Origin: Cucumis sativus
Taxonomy: Eukaryota > Streptophyta > Magnoliopsida > Cucurbitales > Cucurbitaceae
Length of the DNA stretch: 64,000 nucleotides
NCBI RefSeq assembly: GCF_000004075.3
Contig: NC_026660.2
Coordinates: forward strand, 25,733,498-25,797,497
Direction: 5' to 3'
Shown: piece by piece, positions 51,101-63,430 of the stretch
How the letters are laid out: each line of letters opens with the position of its first letter
Position numbering within the stretch: position 1 is the stretch's first letter
Notes under the pieces: model-generated
Databases searched by the model: none
Told to the model about the DNA's origin: nothing
The model's input: the letters and a program-made list of their open reading frames with translations, nothing else
Program-made: the position numbers and the translations under genes

Positions 51101-54045
51101 AAATGAACCAACAAACTAAATCATTTTTTCTACTTTGTTTTCCTATTTTTGAAGCCATTGATTCAATTGCATAGTAAAAATGCTCAAATTTTATTAAAAT
51201 TTTAATTTTCTCTCACACAATAAGAGAAAGTTTAGTATGATTATCATTGAAGTTAAATTTTGTATTTATATACCATTAAGTACCCAACTATAGTCATTTT
51301 TTTTAAAAAAAATACTTTTCTCCAAGGAGGCATAATATTACAAAACTTTACTAATAATAATAACAATAATAGTAATATTTCAAAACTAGGGAATGTATAA
51401 TCAACCTCTATAATATTTAATTTAATTGCAAAATCATTATAAATATAGACAAACTGAGTAAAAAGTACTTAACTATTTAAACCAATATAGGACATTGAAT
51501 AAATTAACATAATTAATCAATGGTTTTATCACATTTATATTTATATAGCTTGGAAATATACTCTATATATAACAAGAGATAAACCATAAGAAAAGTTTTG
51601 TTTTGTCTCTACAATATATTTTTAGTAGAACAGATGAACAGTATATATTCCAGTGTCCAAAAAAACCCAAACAAATTAAAAGGTAAATTAGATCTAAACA
51701 GTTTTTTAGATACCATGAAGATCAAAGCATATTTGATAATTCTTACTTCTTGAGACATGCAGATTGGGAGATTTAAATTCCTCTTCTCTTCACCTTTTTT
51801 AACAATGATGGTTTTCTATGCTTTTTCTTTCTAAACCTTATTGTTATTATTATTATTATTCATTATTCATTATTATTATTTTGCTTATATAATTAACTTG
51901 GGTATAAGATAAGGGTTGCCAGTTTTTCAATTAATTTATTTTATTAATATTATTTGGCAGCTTATATCATTGCTGGTGGCCTCTCTCTGCAACTTAGATA
52001 TTTAGCAATATACATGAACTTTTATATTAATATACACCATATATTAAACTTTCCCTAAACTCATAACATAAAGAAATTATGCTAATAGTAAATTTGCTGT
52101 AACTATCTAATTTTCTTTAAATATTTTTGTTGCCAAAATCAACTTTTTCTATATACTTTGGAAATTTAATGATTTAAAGTGACTTTAACATAGATAATTG
52201 ACTAAATGACTTGAGATGATAAAAGAATGTGTATAAAGATATTTATTTTATTTGTATTAATTTAAATTTACTTTTGTGAAATAAATAATCTAAAAATGAT
52301 TTATTTGAATTAATGTTAAAAAAATTTAATATAGAGGAAATCCGACACCACACCAAAATTGATATTAAATACAATCGTAAGAGAAAAACATTTTTATTAA
52401 AAATGGTTTTCTAAAAAATGTTTAATGCACAAGGTATTCAAAACAAGTTCTTATTTAAATGTCAAATGAAAAAATAATTTTCTTTTGTGAAACATATATT
52501 AGCAATTTTATATGTTTATAGAATAACATATTGTTAATTATAAGACAAAAATCGAATGCAATATAATGGTTTTTTTTTTTCTTTCATTTGATTTTTTAAA
52601 ATGTAGTGTTTTGATTATCTTTTTTTTCTTTTGAGAAATTTCAATCTAAAAAGTCAAAGTTTTGCAACAAGTGAGATATGGTAAAAGAAGAAAAGAAAAC
52701 TAGAATTAAGATATTTAAACACTTTAAATTAACTAATCAATTAAAATTAATAGTCAAAATTAATGGTCAAAATTTAGATATTATACACTTAAAATTTTTG
52801 GTGCATGGTTCGCACTTATAATTTTTTATAAGATATAATATTTTCTTAATTATTTGTTAGTGGACAAGCTGACTGAGTGTTCAAAAAAAAAAAAAAAAAA
52901 ACCAACCAAGGGAAAACTCTACCTCACGTAATCAACTGGGCTTTGAAAAATATAATAAACTAGTTCCTTAAATTGTATTTTAAACGAAAAAGTAATTAAA
53001 GTAAAAGTTTTGAAAGTTTAGAGTAAAGTTATATATTATATAAGTTTAGCATTAATTATATTAATTATTGAAGGAAAAGGAAACACATTAAGTTGGCGAA
53101 GAAAACTATGTAGAATTGCAATGCAACTGTCATAAGTTTAATTTAAAAATAAACAAAAACAAAAACAAAGTGAATTTTACCTACCCTCTTCATTTTTAAA
53201 TGCCGAGACAGCTTCAAAAACTAAAATCCTAATCAACTGGAAAAGGAAAAAATAAAATTAATAATCAACGTCATGTTCACGTGATACAGCACCAAATAAT
53301 AATTCAATAATTCCCACAATGATCTTATCCTCAATTAATCTATTGCCCTTCTATTCTAAATCATAATCTCATTACCTTTCTTTTTTCTCTTTAAATTAAA
53401 TCTCATTGTTTTCTGTATAATTTAAATAATATCATGATTAATTAAATATTTTCATGTCTCCGACCAATTTCTATTAAAAGGAAAGTTTTTTTTTTTATCG
53501 AATATTTTGTTTAACCTCTTCTTTCCATCTTTCATTACCCTATGCTTTCCATATTTGCTTATACAGTGCCTGAATCAAAATATGTGTGTTAACAAAATAT
53601 CATATGAGTTAACTCGTTTGAACATAGTTTAAATTCATAGAAATTTGAAAATGAAGAACAATTATTTTTTAACAACCATTGTAATTTTTGAAACTTGGTT
53701 TAATTTTTGAGTAAATAATGAAACATATAAATTAATGTCTAACGAAAAAAACCATTGGTAAAATCCAGACTTCATATTTGTTGGATAATATCCTTAAAAA
53801 CCATAATGATAATTTAATTAATTAAGATACCATTCATGGTGATCAACCTCCAGCTCATAATTGATACAGTTATAAAGTTAAAATCTAAGAATATAAAAGG
53901 TAAATTTGGAAATGGTTTGATTGGAAAATGATTAAATTAATGAGCGTAAAATGATTAGGATGGGATTTAGTCGTTAAGATGAAGATACTGAAATTAAAAA
54001 GGAAAATATGAAGGAAGGAGAAAAGAAAAGAAAAACATAACCACA

Positions 54046-54437
54046 GTTTTGGCCGCCTTCCTCCCGTTCCGTTCCCTTCAGAAATTGGCTGCTTCCGCCG
54101 GCAGCCGTCGTTATCTCCAATAAACACGGTCCTCACTCCAAGACAAACCCTTATTTGACCTGGCACAACATGTGGGCCTCACCTTGTCTTCCCCTTCTTC
54201 AGCACACCTATGTGTCTTGGCCCCACATGTTCCTTCTCCCCCACACCACTTTCCCTCTCCCAAATTTTCCTTTCTTTCCTTTCTTTACATGACGTGGATA
54301 TTGACGTGTCATCCACACCATGCATTTCCATTTCCCTATATAAATCCCACACTCACAACTTCTCTACTCATCTCTTTTCTTCCTCTCATTCCTTCTCTCC
54401 TCGCATCCTTTCAAACTCGTTTTAATTTTATCAAATA
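54046..54437 (+). promoter_or_regulatory. GH3.1: Promoter region of GH3 copy 2
   Basis: It contains TGTCTT-type AuxRE variants (for example around 54211-54216), TGACGTGG (54290-54297), TTGACGTGTC (54301-54310) and a TATA box TATATAAA (54337-54344) about 95 bp before the ATG. GACCTGGCAC...TGTGGGCC (54157-54177) matches the block upstream of copy 1, and the order of blocks is the same. C- and CT-rich sequence follows, as in many plant 5' leaders. Retention of these islands in otherwise unalignable DNA argues for function. Confidence 0.6.
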
Positions 54438-56457
54438 ATGGCCGTTGTTGATAATTCTGAATTTTCAACTCCTCTTGGACCGCCTGCCTGCGAGAAAGAT
54501 GCCAAAGCCCTTCGTTTTATAGAAGAAACCACTACTAATACTGACTCGGTTCAGCAAAGGGTTTTGGCTGAGATTCTCACCCAAAACGCTCACACTGAAT
54601 ATGTCAACCGGTTCCGGCTCAATGGAGCTACCGACCGGGATACCTTTAAATCCAAATTTCCTGTTGTCACTTATGAAGATCTCCAACCTGATATTCAACG
54701 TATTGCTAATGGCGATCGCTCTCCTATTTTTTCATCCCATCCCATTTCTGAATTCCTCACCAGGTTTCATTTCGTAATTCCCCCTTTTTTTTGCTATTAT
54801 TATTTATTAATTAAACTAAATTAACTTAGGGTTAATTATATATGTTTAATAATTTATCCAGTTCTGGGACATCGGCTGGAGAGAGAAAATTGATGCCGAC
54901 AATTAAAGAAGAAATGGAACGGCGTCAATTACTATACAGCCTTCTCATGCCCATCATGAATCTGTAGGTTTTCTTCTTTTTTTAAATTAAAAAAAAATAA
55001 TTTGGTGAAAATTATATATAAAAAAAATTTGACAATGAAAAAAAATATATATAATTTTCAGGTATGTGCCGGGATTGGACAAAGGAAAAGGACTCTACTT
55101 TTTATTCGTGAAGGCGGAGACTAAGACTCCTGGAGGTTTGGTGGCTCGTCCAGTACTGACTAGTTATTACAAGAGCGATATCTTCAAGACTCGGCATTAT
55201 GACCCTTTCAATGACTACACTAGCCCTAACGAGGCGGTTTTATGCGCTGATTCTTTTCAAAGCATGTACACTCAAATGTTATGTGGCTTGTTGATGCGTG
55301 ACCAAGTCCTCCGCGTTGGTGCGGTTTTTGCCTCCGGTCTCCTCCGTGCCATTCGCTTTCTCCAGCTTAACTGGAAACAGCTGGCACACGACATCTCCAC
55401 CGGAACCCTAAACCCTAAAATCACGGACACTTGTCTTCGTGAATGTATAACCTCCAAATATCTAACAAACCCGAAGCCGGAGCTGGCGGAATTCATCTCA
55501 AGTGAATGCTGCACGGAGGAATGGGAAGGGATTATCACGAGAATTTGGCCGAATACTAAATATTTGGATGTGATTGTGACTGGAGCCATGGCTCAGTATA
55601 TTCCCACCCTCGAGTTTTACAGCGGTGGTTTACCCATGGCTTGCACTATGTATGCTTCTTCCGAGTGCTATTTTGGGGTAAATTTAAACCCAATGTGTAA
55701 ACCCTCGGATGTGACCTATACCATCATGCCAAACATGGGTTACTTTGAATTTCTCCCCCATGACTCGTCGTCGCGAGCTCCCGCTCTTTCACGTGACTCC
55801 CCACCCCGACTTGTTGACCTTGCCGATGTCGAAGTTGGGAAAGAGTACGAGCTTGTTATAACTACTTATGCTGGATTGGTTCGATACCGGGTTGGTGATG
55901 TCCTCGAAGTCACTGGTTTCCATAACGCCGCTCCGCAGTTCCGATTTGTGAGGCGGAAGAATGTTCTTTTGAGTATTGACTCTGACAAGACCGATGAGGC
56001 CGAGCTCCAGAAAGCGGTCGAGAACGCGTCGTCTCTTCTACGAGAGTTCAACACCACTGTGGTGGAATACACAAGTTATGCAGATACCAAAACAATCCCT
56101 GGACATTACGTTATATACTGGGAGCTTCTTGTGAAAGATAATGAAACAATGAATTCTCATCCAACGGATGAGATTTTAAACCAGTGTTGCTTGGCTATTG
56201 AAGAAAGTTTGAACTCGGTTTACCGACAAGGCCGAGTTGCGGATAACTCAATTGGACCATTGGAGATTAGGGTGGTGAAAAACGGGACATTTGAAGAGTT
56301 AATGGACTATGCGATCTCGAGAGGCGCGTCGATCAACCAATACAAAGCACCACGGTGCGTAAACTTCACACCGATTGTCGAGCTTCTTGACTCTAGGGTA
56401 ACTTCGTTTCACTTCAGCCCATCAAAGCCGCACTGGACACCAGAACGACGTCGTTGA
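54438..56457 (+). CDS. GH3.1: GH3.1-like IAA-amido synthetase, copy 2
   Basis: Same enzyme family and exon layout as copy 1. Exons 54438-54763, 54862-54963 and 55062-56457 give 607 aa; exon 2 is 102 bp in both copies and the intron phases are identical. Motifs are [10 protein letters not shown] (109-118), MYASSE (339-344) and YRVGD (418-422), ending [13 protein letters not shown]. The segment NMGYFEF is canonical here, unlike copy 1, and the loop after it is longer ([20 protein letters not shown]). The N-terminus carries 12 extra residues, close in style to Arabidopsis GH3.1. The high similarity across exon 3, with diverged introns, indicates a fairly old tandem duplication kept under selection. 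Copy 2 is the more family-typical member and likely retains the ancestral role of conjugating IAA to amino acids in the cytosol. Confidence 0.95.
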
Positions 56458-58500
56458 GGTTGACAACAAAAATAAAAATTTCACATTAAAAAAAAAATTG
56501 AAAGCGACCCATATGTATAAAAAGATTATTATGATGATGATGTAGAAGCCAAAGTAGAAGAGGATAGAGTTTGAGTTTGTTGGATTATGCATATGGCTTT
56601 TAGAAGTGTCTTTTGATTATTATTATTATTATTGTAGAGTTTTGTGTTTTTTTTTTTTTATTTCTTAGTGAAAATTAATTTCTAAGTTCATGTGTCATGT
56701 CTGTGCAATAAGGTTCAAGTAATTAATGTCTAAAATATGGGCTTCATGATGTAATTGTTCTTTTACAAAATATGTCTGTTGGTCTATTATATATTGAATC
56801 TTTTTGTCTTTGGCTTTCTTCTTTATTTTTCTTGCTTTTTAGAGTAAAGAAAGAGTGAAAAGGGGAAAAAAAAGGCAAAGAAAAAGGTTTTGTTGAAAGT
56901 GAAAATAATTGCTTTTTATGAAATACATATTTGTTTTTGTTGTTGCTAGCTAGCTGCTAGCTGCTGCTTCCATAAAGCAACCAAACACTGCATATTTTCT
57001 TGCTATCACAGAGACTTGTCCACTCAATTCATTAGATGCATTGCATGTATCTATAGTTGTATTTATTGATCATAATTAGTTGAATAAAGTTCTTCATTGA
57101 TCTTCAGTAATTTAGATGTTTTTTCATCATCATTCTGTACATTGTAGCTATAAAGGAAGTTTGTATTGTTTAACAGTTAAAAAGTTAAAATTTTGTTTTT
57201 CTTTAATCTTTTAAATCAAATTTACCACTATACTTAGTTTAGTAACTAACTTAAGCAACTTTAACAACTTTCAATTTAACACCTAAATTAATTAATTCTA
57301 AATTTGAATATACACATGGTAAAAAAATAAAACCAATGTTTTCAAAAATGTTAAATGACATAATCTTCTTTCCTAGAAAGTCTGGGATTTAATCCGCCAT
57401 CATAAAATTTCTGTGTTAAAAAAAAATTACTATGGTCCTCATTTAGTTGTTTTTTAAGGTAAAAATGGTAGGGGTACCCTTGTGTCCATAAACAAGCTAG
57501 AAAATAGTAAACCCTAAATCATAAATTTGGTTGAAAGCTTAATAAGAAAAAGGATAATATTTACAAATATAATTTATAATTTGGCTAGGAATTAAAGAAT
57601 ATTTTTAAAAGGTAAAGTAGATTACATATAAAGGAAACTAGCTTTAAAGGAACTTTGTGTGTGTATATATATATGTATAAAGAAAGTACTTTTACTTTTT
57701 TAATTAAAAGAAAGGGAAAGATATAGAAAACAAGAAATACAGAGAACGTGTCAGGAATTTGAGAGTTGTTTTTCAGAAACAATTCCATAAAAGGCTGAAT
57801 GCTACTTTTAAAAGACGTTTAAGACATGTTCAGTGTTTTCAGATTTTATCGTCTTTCACTTTCTACAATTCACTTTTATTTATTAATATTAAATACCATT
57901 TTAACCCATTAATATATATAACAGTTTCATGAAATGCTTAAGCAGTACTATTTAACATTTGATTTGGTAGAAATTGTATGAATTCTTTTTATATCTTTAT
58001 AAATTAAATTTTTTTCTCATAATCAATAAATTAATTATGAATAATCAAGGCTTTATATAATTTCTTTCAATAGACTTAATTAATTAATTTACACCATCAG
58101 AAACCCCCAAATTAACTTAATTTACTTGAAACTAACTCATCATATAATCTTTAAATAATACCAAATCATACATCACCAAACATTAAAAGAATTAACGTGA
58201 AGAAGAATTATTAGACAGAAACCTAAAAGATAATTTTACCTTTTTTTAAGAAATATATTAGAAAATCCTTTAAAGTCTCTTGAATATACACAGAAAAAAA
58301 CCTAAAATGTACATGATTAAATTACAATAATTATAAATACATCACTTGATGATAGACTTCATCGGTGATAGCCCAAGTGTTAGATTCTAAATTTTACTAT
58401 ATTTACTAATATACGTTGGACTCAATTGATTATTATATATCCAATTTTGGTCTCATTAATTATATAATTAAAAAAAATAAAAGAATAAGAAATGTGAGAA
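56458..58500. other. GH3 copy 2 3' region and AT-rich intergenic DNA
   Basis: The first few hundred bases should be the 3' UTR of GH3 copy 2, including an (ATT)n run near 56616-56632 and a T run near 56648-56660. Beyond that is AT-rich DNA. Around 58340-58380 are CTTGATGATAGACTTCATCG-type sequences like the loop of the fold-back element at 8900-9168. No gene is supported. Confidence 0.5.
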
Positions 58501-58510
58501 TGGGAGTTAT

Positions 58511-58800
58511 GGCACGTGGGAAGATATTCGTTGCGGGTCTGAAATAGGATATGTGTTTGAATAATTTAGGGTTTGTGTTGTGTGTGTGTGGGAAAGAAGA
58601 GGCATTTTTGAGGCATCAATTTTGGTTTTGGCCTCTTATGGTTTGGAGCCACTCCTCTTGCTCTCTTCTCCAAGCCCTTTCCTCTCTTTCTCTTGTCTCT
58701 TTCTCCTTTCTCCTCTCTCCTCCCCACTTTTAGGGTTTTCATCTTTCATACACACATATTCTACATTATTTAACAACTTGTTTTGACTCCATTCTTTCTT
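58511..58800 (+). promoter_or_regulatory. Promoter/5'-leader-like patch without a recognised gene
   Basis: It contains a G-box CACGTG (58513-58518), two telo-box-like TAGGGTTT motifs (58567-58574 and 58731-58738), and a long CT-rich stretch between about 58634 and 58730 typical of plant 5' leaders. Two overlapping forward frames (58551-58786) are made of CT-rich low-complexity sequence and look non-coding. I found no coding exon downstream. A non-coding RNA or microRNA gene is possible, but none was recognised. Confidence 0.35.
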
Positions 58801-61800
58801 TCTTGGAATCTATGTACTCACAACAAGGCGTTTTTAAATTTTCAGTTTAGATCAACAAATTCCCTCACCAACACATCTTCGATTAAAGATATCACGTGTT
58901 CAAATTCTACATACGTAAAAAAAGCTTGATGGTTTTTCACCGAAATCGCAAATATTTCAAATATTTAAAAAATTGAATTATTTATCAAATACTTAAAATA
59001 ACTTTTAAATACTTTCAATATTTATCTTAAACAACTTTTATTGGAAAAGTTTAAAAGAAAATAACTTATTTTGGTTGGGATGAGTCGATTAAGATTCACG
59101 CAACTAGCTAGAACATAAGGGAGTCTAAGATTTAATAAACGTATTTAATTCCCGACTAATCAAAATCAACTTGAAAATTAAACTTACAAGTTTTAGGAAA
59201 AGGGGCATACGAGTGGGAGATGATAAATCAGTTGAGAATCTCTGGCAATGCTAGATATTATAACTTATTATTTACAATTTAATCAATTTTAGTTTGATAG
59301 TAATTTATTTAATTTCAATAAAGGGGGTATATGATATATGGATCAAGGGGAGTTATTTATAGGCATTAGCCAATAGAGATTGAATGCGTAAATTGACTAA
59401 AAGGATGGGCAAAGCATTAGGTCTAATAAATAATTGTGTCTTTTTCTGATAATCAATTAAAATAATTAAGATTAACTTTTGGTGAGATTAGTTGAGTTTG
59501 TTACGTCAAGTTTGATTCTTAGCTAGGTGCATGTGTTTGTTGTCTCTAAATTAAATGTTGGGAAGATAAACCAAACTCATGTTATAGCCACTCATTACTC
59601 GATATTTATTAATTACTTAATTAAACCTAATCTAAATGCTCTTAATTTTATTTAATTATGCTAGGGTTTGGTGACAACATATCCCATAATATTTTATTAT
59701 TTACAAAAATTACACTAGTTCGATAACTAAACCCACGTATGTTTCACATACCACCAATCAAATCATAACAACTTAGGAAAATAAATATGTGATTAACAGA
59801 GCTTTTAGTTTAAAAATAACAATTATGTCACTTTTGCAGTTTAAAATTTGGATATATTTTAGTTTTAATTTTTTTTAATTAACAGGTTCTAGTGACATTT
59901 TGAATGGATAAGGTACTTTTATTTTCTACAAAAGCATCCTATTTTAGGTGGGATAAAATATTACAATTTAATCTTATGATCATGTGGGATGGCATGTTGA
60001 ATTTATTTAACTAATGTATATGGAGTAATTTTAGCTAAATTAAAAAATATATATATTTCAATATCACAAAATCATTTTTTTTAATAATGTTTCTCAAAAT
60101 GATTGATTAGTATCAAGATAAAATTAAAACTAATAGATCATTAAAATGGTATTTATATATAGACTTAGTTGTCAATAACAAAAATTAAGTGGTTAACAAA
60201 TGAAACTTTAATTTAGTTAATTAGGACTAAGTTTTTTCTTACTAATAATAATTTCACTTAAAAGTAGATCACTAGAAACCATTAAACAACAATTGACACC
60301 CTAGTTAGATAGGTGTGAACTAATAAACTTTGGACAAATGAAATAAATATAATAAGTGGAACTTACTTCACAAAAAGGCAAATTCAAATGCCAATCAGTG
60401 ACAAAGCCAAGAGGGTCGGTGATTAAAATGACCTAAAAGGTATTACCACCTTGTCGCTCAAAGTGATTTAAACTATGTTAAAGGAAAGAAAGCTTTTTAA
60501 GTGTTGGGTTGTCTCAAACCCAGAATTCAACTTCAAATTTAACCCTTATTAAATCTTAACAAATGATCCTTTTCACATTGGTTAATCTTTTTCTTTACTC
60601 TAATTTGATATGAAATCTAAACAAATATATTTTCAATTTTTCACTTAAGACCTAAAACTAAGAATATATATATACTCGCATTTACTTCATCCACACACTT
60701 GTAACTAGTTTTGGGTGCACTCTTGATAACAAAGTAAAAGATATAGAATGGTAAAAGAACAGACAATGTTGAATTCAAATTAAAGTATGCTTATATTATC
60801 TTTATTTATTTATTTTTCAAACGGAATTCAACCAAAGTATAATGTCTAATCAAAATGAAAGGTTCTTTATTTAAGGATAAATATCAAACGTTAATTGATG
60901 TTGGAGTATTTTTAAATATTAGTTAAAAATCAAAATACTTTTAAAATAAAAAATTATTATAAAAATTAATAAACTTCTATTAATATTTATTAATGATATT
61001 GATAAACAATTTTCTTAATGTTTATTATTGATATAATCTAAAATTGTTAGATTTTCTTAAAATATCTGTCTTTTATAGTAATTATATTCCTCATTAATCT
61101 ATTTTATTTTTCTTATAAGAAAATTTGAAATTGAAATAATATTGATTTAAAAATATTTTTATCTCCAAAATTTTCATAGAAACAACTTTGGTTTATAAAA
61201 ATTTTAGGAATAAATATTTTTAAATTTGTAACAAGAACTTTAAATAAACAATATCTTATTTAATATATTTAATTGGTATGAAATATTTCTTTGAAGTTCT
61301 TTAAAATTTGTTAAAAAAAAAGAATATAGACTAGATTATAATGACTTATTTAGTTTAGTTTATATATGCATTAAATTATTACAAAAAAATTAATTAATTA
61401 ATTAAGGTGGAAGACATGTTTGAATTAGTCAAGGAAAAATGTTTTAAAAAGTACTTATTGCTCCTGGTTGTGAAAACAAATTGTTTATAAAATTAAGCAG
61501 TTGTAAATTTTTTTATAAAAAAGATGGTGAATCGATAGAAATTAATGAAGAAAAAGTAAATTTAAACGTGAAAGGTTTATAAGAGGGAAGAAGGAGCATA
61601 CAGAACAGTGATGGAAGGCTTTGTTCCCTCGAAGTTAGACATTCTTTAAGGAGAAAGAAAATGGAAGCAACACTTAGAATCGACAGAACAAAAACAGCAA
61701 TTACTGTTTTTGTAAAAAGCCAAAGTATATTTTGTCCTCTCTCTTCTTTCTTCTTTTATGTTATTTACTCTTTACCACACACACTGTCTACCCTTTCTGA

Positions 61801-62794
61801 TTTACCTTTTTGTATTTTCACTTTGTCACTCCTTTTATTTACTGCTCCACTGCCGACTGAATAAAGAAACAGACATCTTTATTACAAGAATTTTTATATA
61901 TCCATTTCATAGAAAATATAATACATACCTTCTTCTGATATACTCATGATGTTGATTTTTGAATCATTTTCAAACCAAATACGTTTGAAGTGAAAAGGGG
62001 ATGTTGCCTCTAGAATTGTGTTGATTTTAATCAAGTTTTAATCAAAATTTCAGAGGAAAAGGAATTTGTGGAACCCATTCAAATGAAGTACTAGAAAGTG
62101 ATCATTTTTACATTGATCATTAAGTTAAGGAATTGGTTAATGATAAATGTATTAATTAATGGTTTACTGACAATAAATATATATAAATAGTTTATGAACA
62201 GTCGACATGAAAATGATGTATCGTGCATGCATGGTACATTGATAATAGATATAAAAACTCCGGTGAAAAGAGTAAAAAAAATAACATATTTTAATAACAC
62301 CGAGATTGTTTGAGATTAGAATATTCACCTCTAGCTACAATAATTATTATTTAAAAATTTCAATTAGCTTTTGTAAACACTAAATTAAAATCTATGTTTT
62401 TGTTACAATATTCACTATTTACTTCGACTTTCGTTATTTAACATTCATTGTAATTTAATATTTTCTTTTCATACTAAAATAATCTACACCACAAAAATAC
62501 ACTATTACAATCTAAACTAAAATAATAATCTACCTGTTAACCACGAACTATTATAACTATAATAATTTAGGAATATAATAACACATCATTTACCCCAAAC
62601 ACTACCATGATGTATTGTATTAGGACGTTTTTTTAGATGCATTTGATATTATAAATATAATACAAAGTTCAACTTAACTCAGGTAAAGTGACTGTTTATT
62701 ATTGGTACAGAGTCGTACATCATGTGTTGTCTAAAGAAAACCATGAAAAGAAAAGGAAAACGACGAGGGAAGGACAATCATCCATTCAATTTTA
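58801..62794. other. AT-rich intergenic DNA
   Basis: No gene is supported. Short open frames at 61661-61949 and 62091-62300 are Phe/Leu/Ile-rich and lack domain features. A dispersed repeat with AAACACTATTATAACTATAA-type sequence occurs near 62460-62600, as in the left part of the window. Confidence 0.5.
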
Positions 62795-63430
62795 GATCAA
62801 ACTGGGCCCAGCCATTATCGATTTGAGGCTTGGGCCCAATTTATGATTGAAACGGGCCTCTTGAAATTATGGCGAATGGCCCTTTCTGGCAGACCATATT
62901 CGATTTGATTACGTGAACTGTCCGTTCGTACTTCGTAGGCCCTTTCCTTACCAATAACGAGGGGATATACCCATGAAAAGATTTAACATCAATCCTTCTA
63001 TCTCTAATCTACATCCACCCTCACACTCATTCGATATAACCATTTCCCCACAAAATTACACAAGTTTTTCTATTGCAATCGGATATTGAGATAAAATCTC
63101 ATAATGATACATTATGTATCTACCACATTTTTTTTTATTATCAATTTTATCGTTTTTAGTAGGTTCAAGAGTTTATTAAAAATATATATATACATTAGTA
63201 CATTTGGATGATCATAAAAAATATATATATATAAAAAAAAAAAACTTTTAGGATTCAACACTTTAACCATTAATGTACATTTGAAATTTTAAAATGAATA
63301 AAACAAAAGAATAATATTGGCGGCTGGCGAACAAATATACCGATCTTTTGGATCAAGCTAGGCCCAAGCATCATACCATCTGAGCTTTGAAGTTGGGCCC
63401 AAGTCATGACTATAATGGGCCTCATGGTCA
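62795..63430. promoter_or_regulatory. Duplicated block carrying TGGGCC/GGGCCCA motifs
   Basis: Two blocks of about 80 bp, at 62795-62873 and 63351-63430, share GATCAARCTRGGCCCA, TTGGGCCCAA(G/T)T and ATGA..(A)T(G/A)A...GGGCCTC in the same order. Each carries three GGCCCA/TGGGCC cores. They are about 555 bp apart and clearly paralogous. Such site II clusters mark promoters of constitutively expressed genes, so a gene may start beyond the right edge or on the other strand. Confidence 0.45.

Larger units (their letters stand above)
38200..54045. other. Long AT-rich interval between the GH3 paralogues
   Basis: About 16 kb without a gene I can support. It holds microsatellites: (AT)n at about 45119-45153, (CA)n at about 40459-40471, (ATT)n near 42575-42592 and 51843-51880. 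It also has a TGGGCC-type cluster at 39065-39186, a perfect 9-bp-stem hairpin near 42312-42333, and short open frames. The frame at 42736-43053 is the least AT-biased in codon content, but I recognise nothing in it. No third GH3 fragment was noticed. Confidence 0.5.

Noticed and set aside
54172..54438. Two overlapping forward frames upstream of GH3 copy 2
   Set aside because: They are Ser/Pro/Leu-rich translations of a CT-rich leader and promoter; one ends at the true GH3 start codon.
55272..55589. 105-codon minus-strand frame inside GH3 copy 2
   Set aside because: It is a shadow of the conserved GH3 exon 3; the equivalent shadow is present in copy 1.
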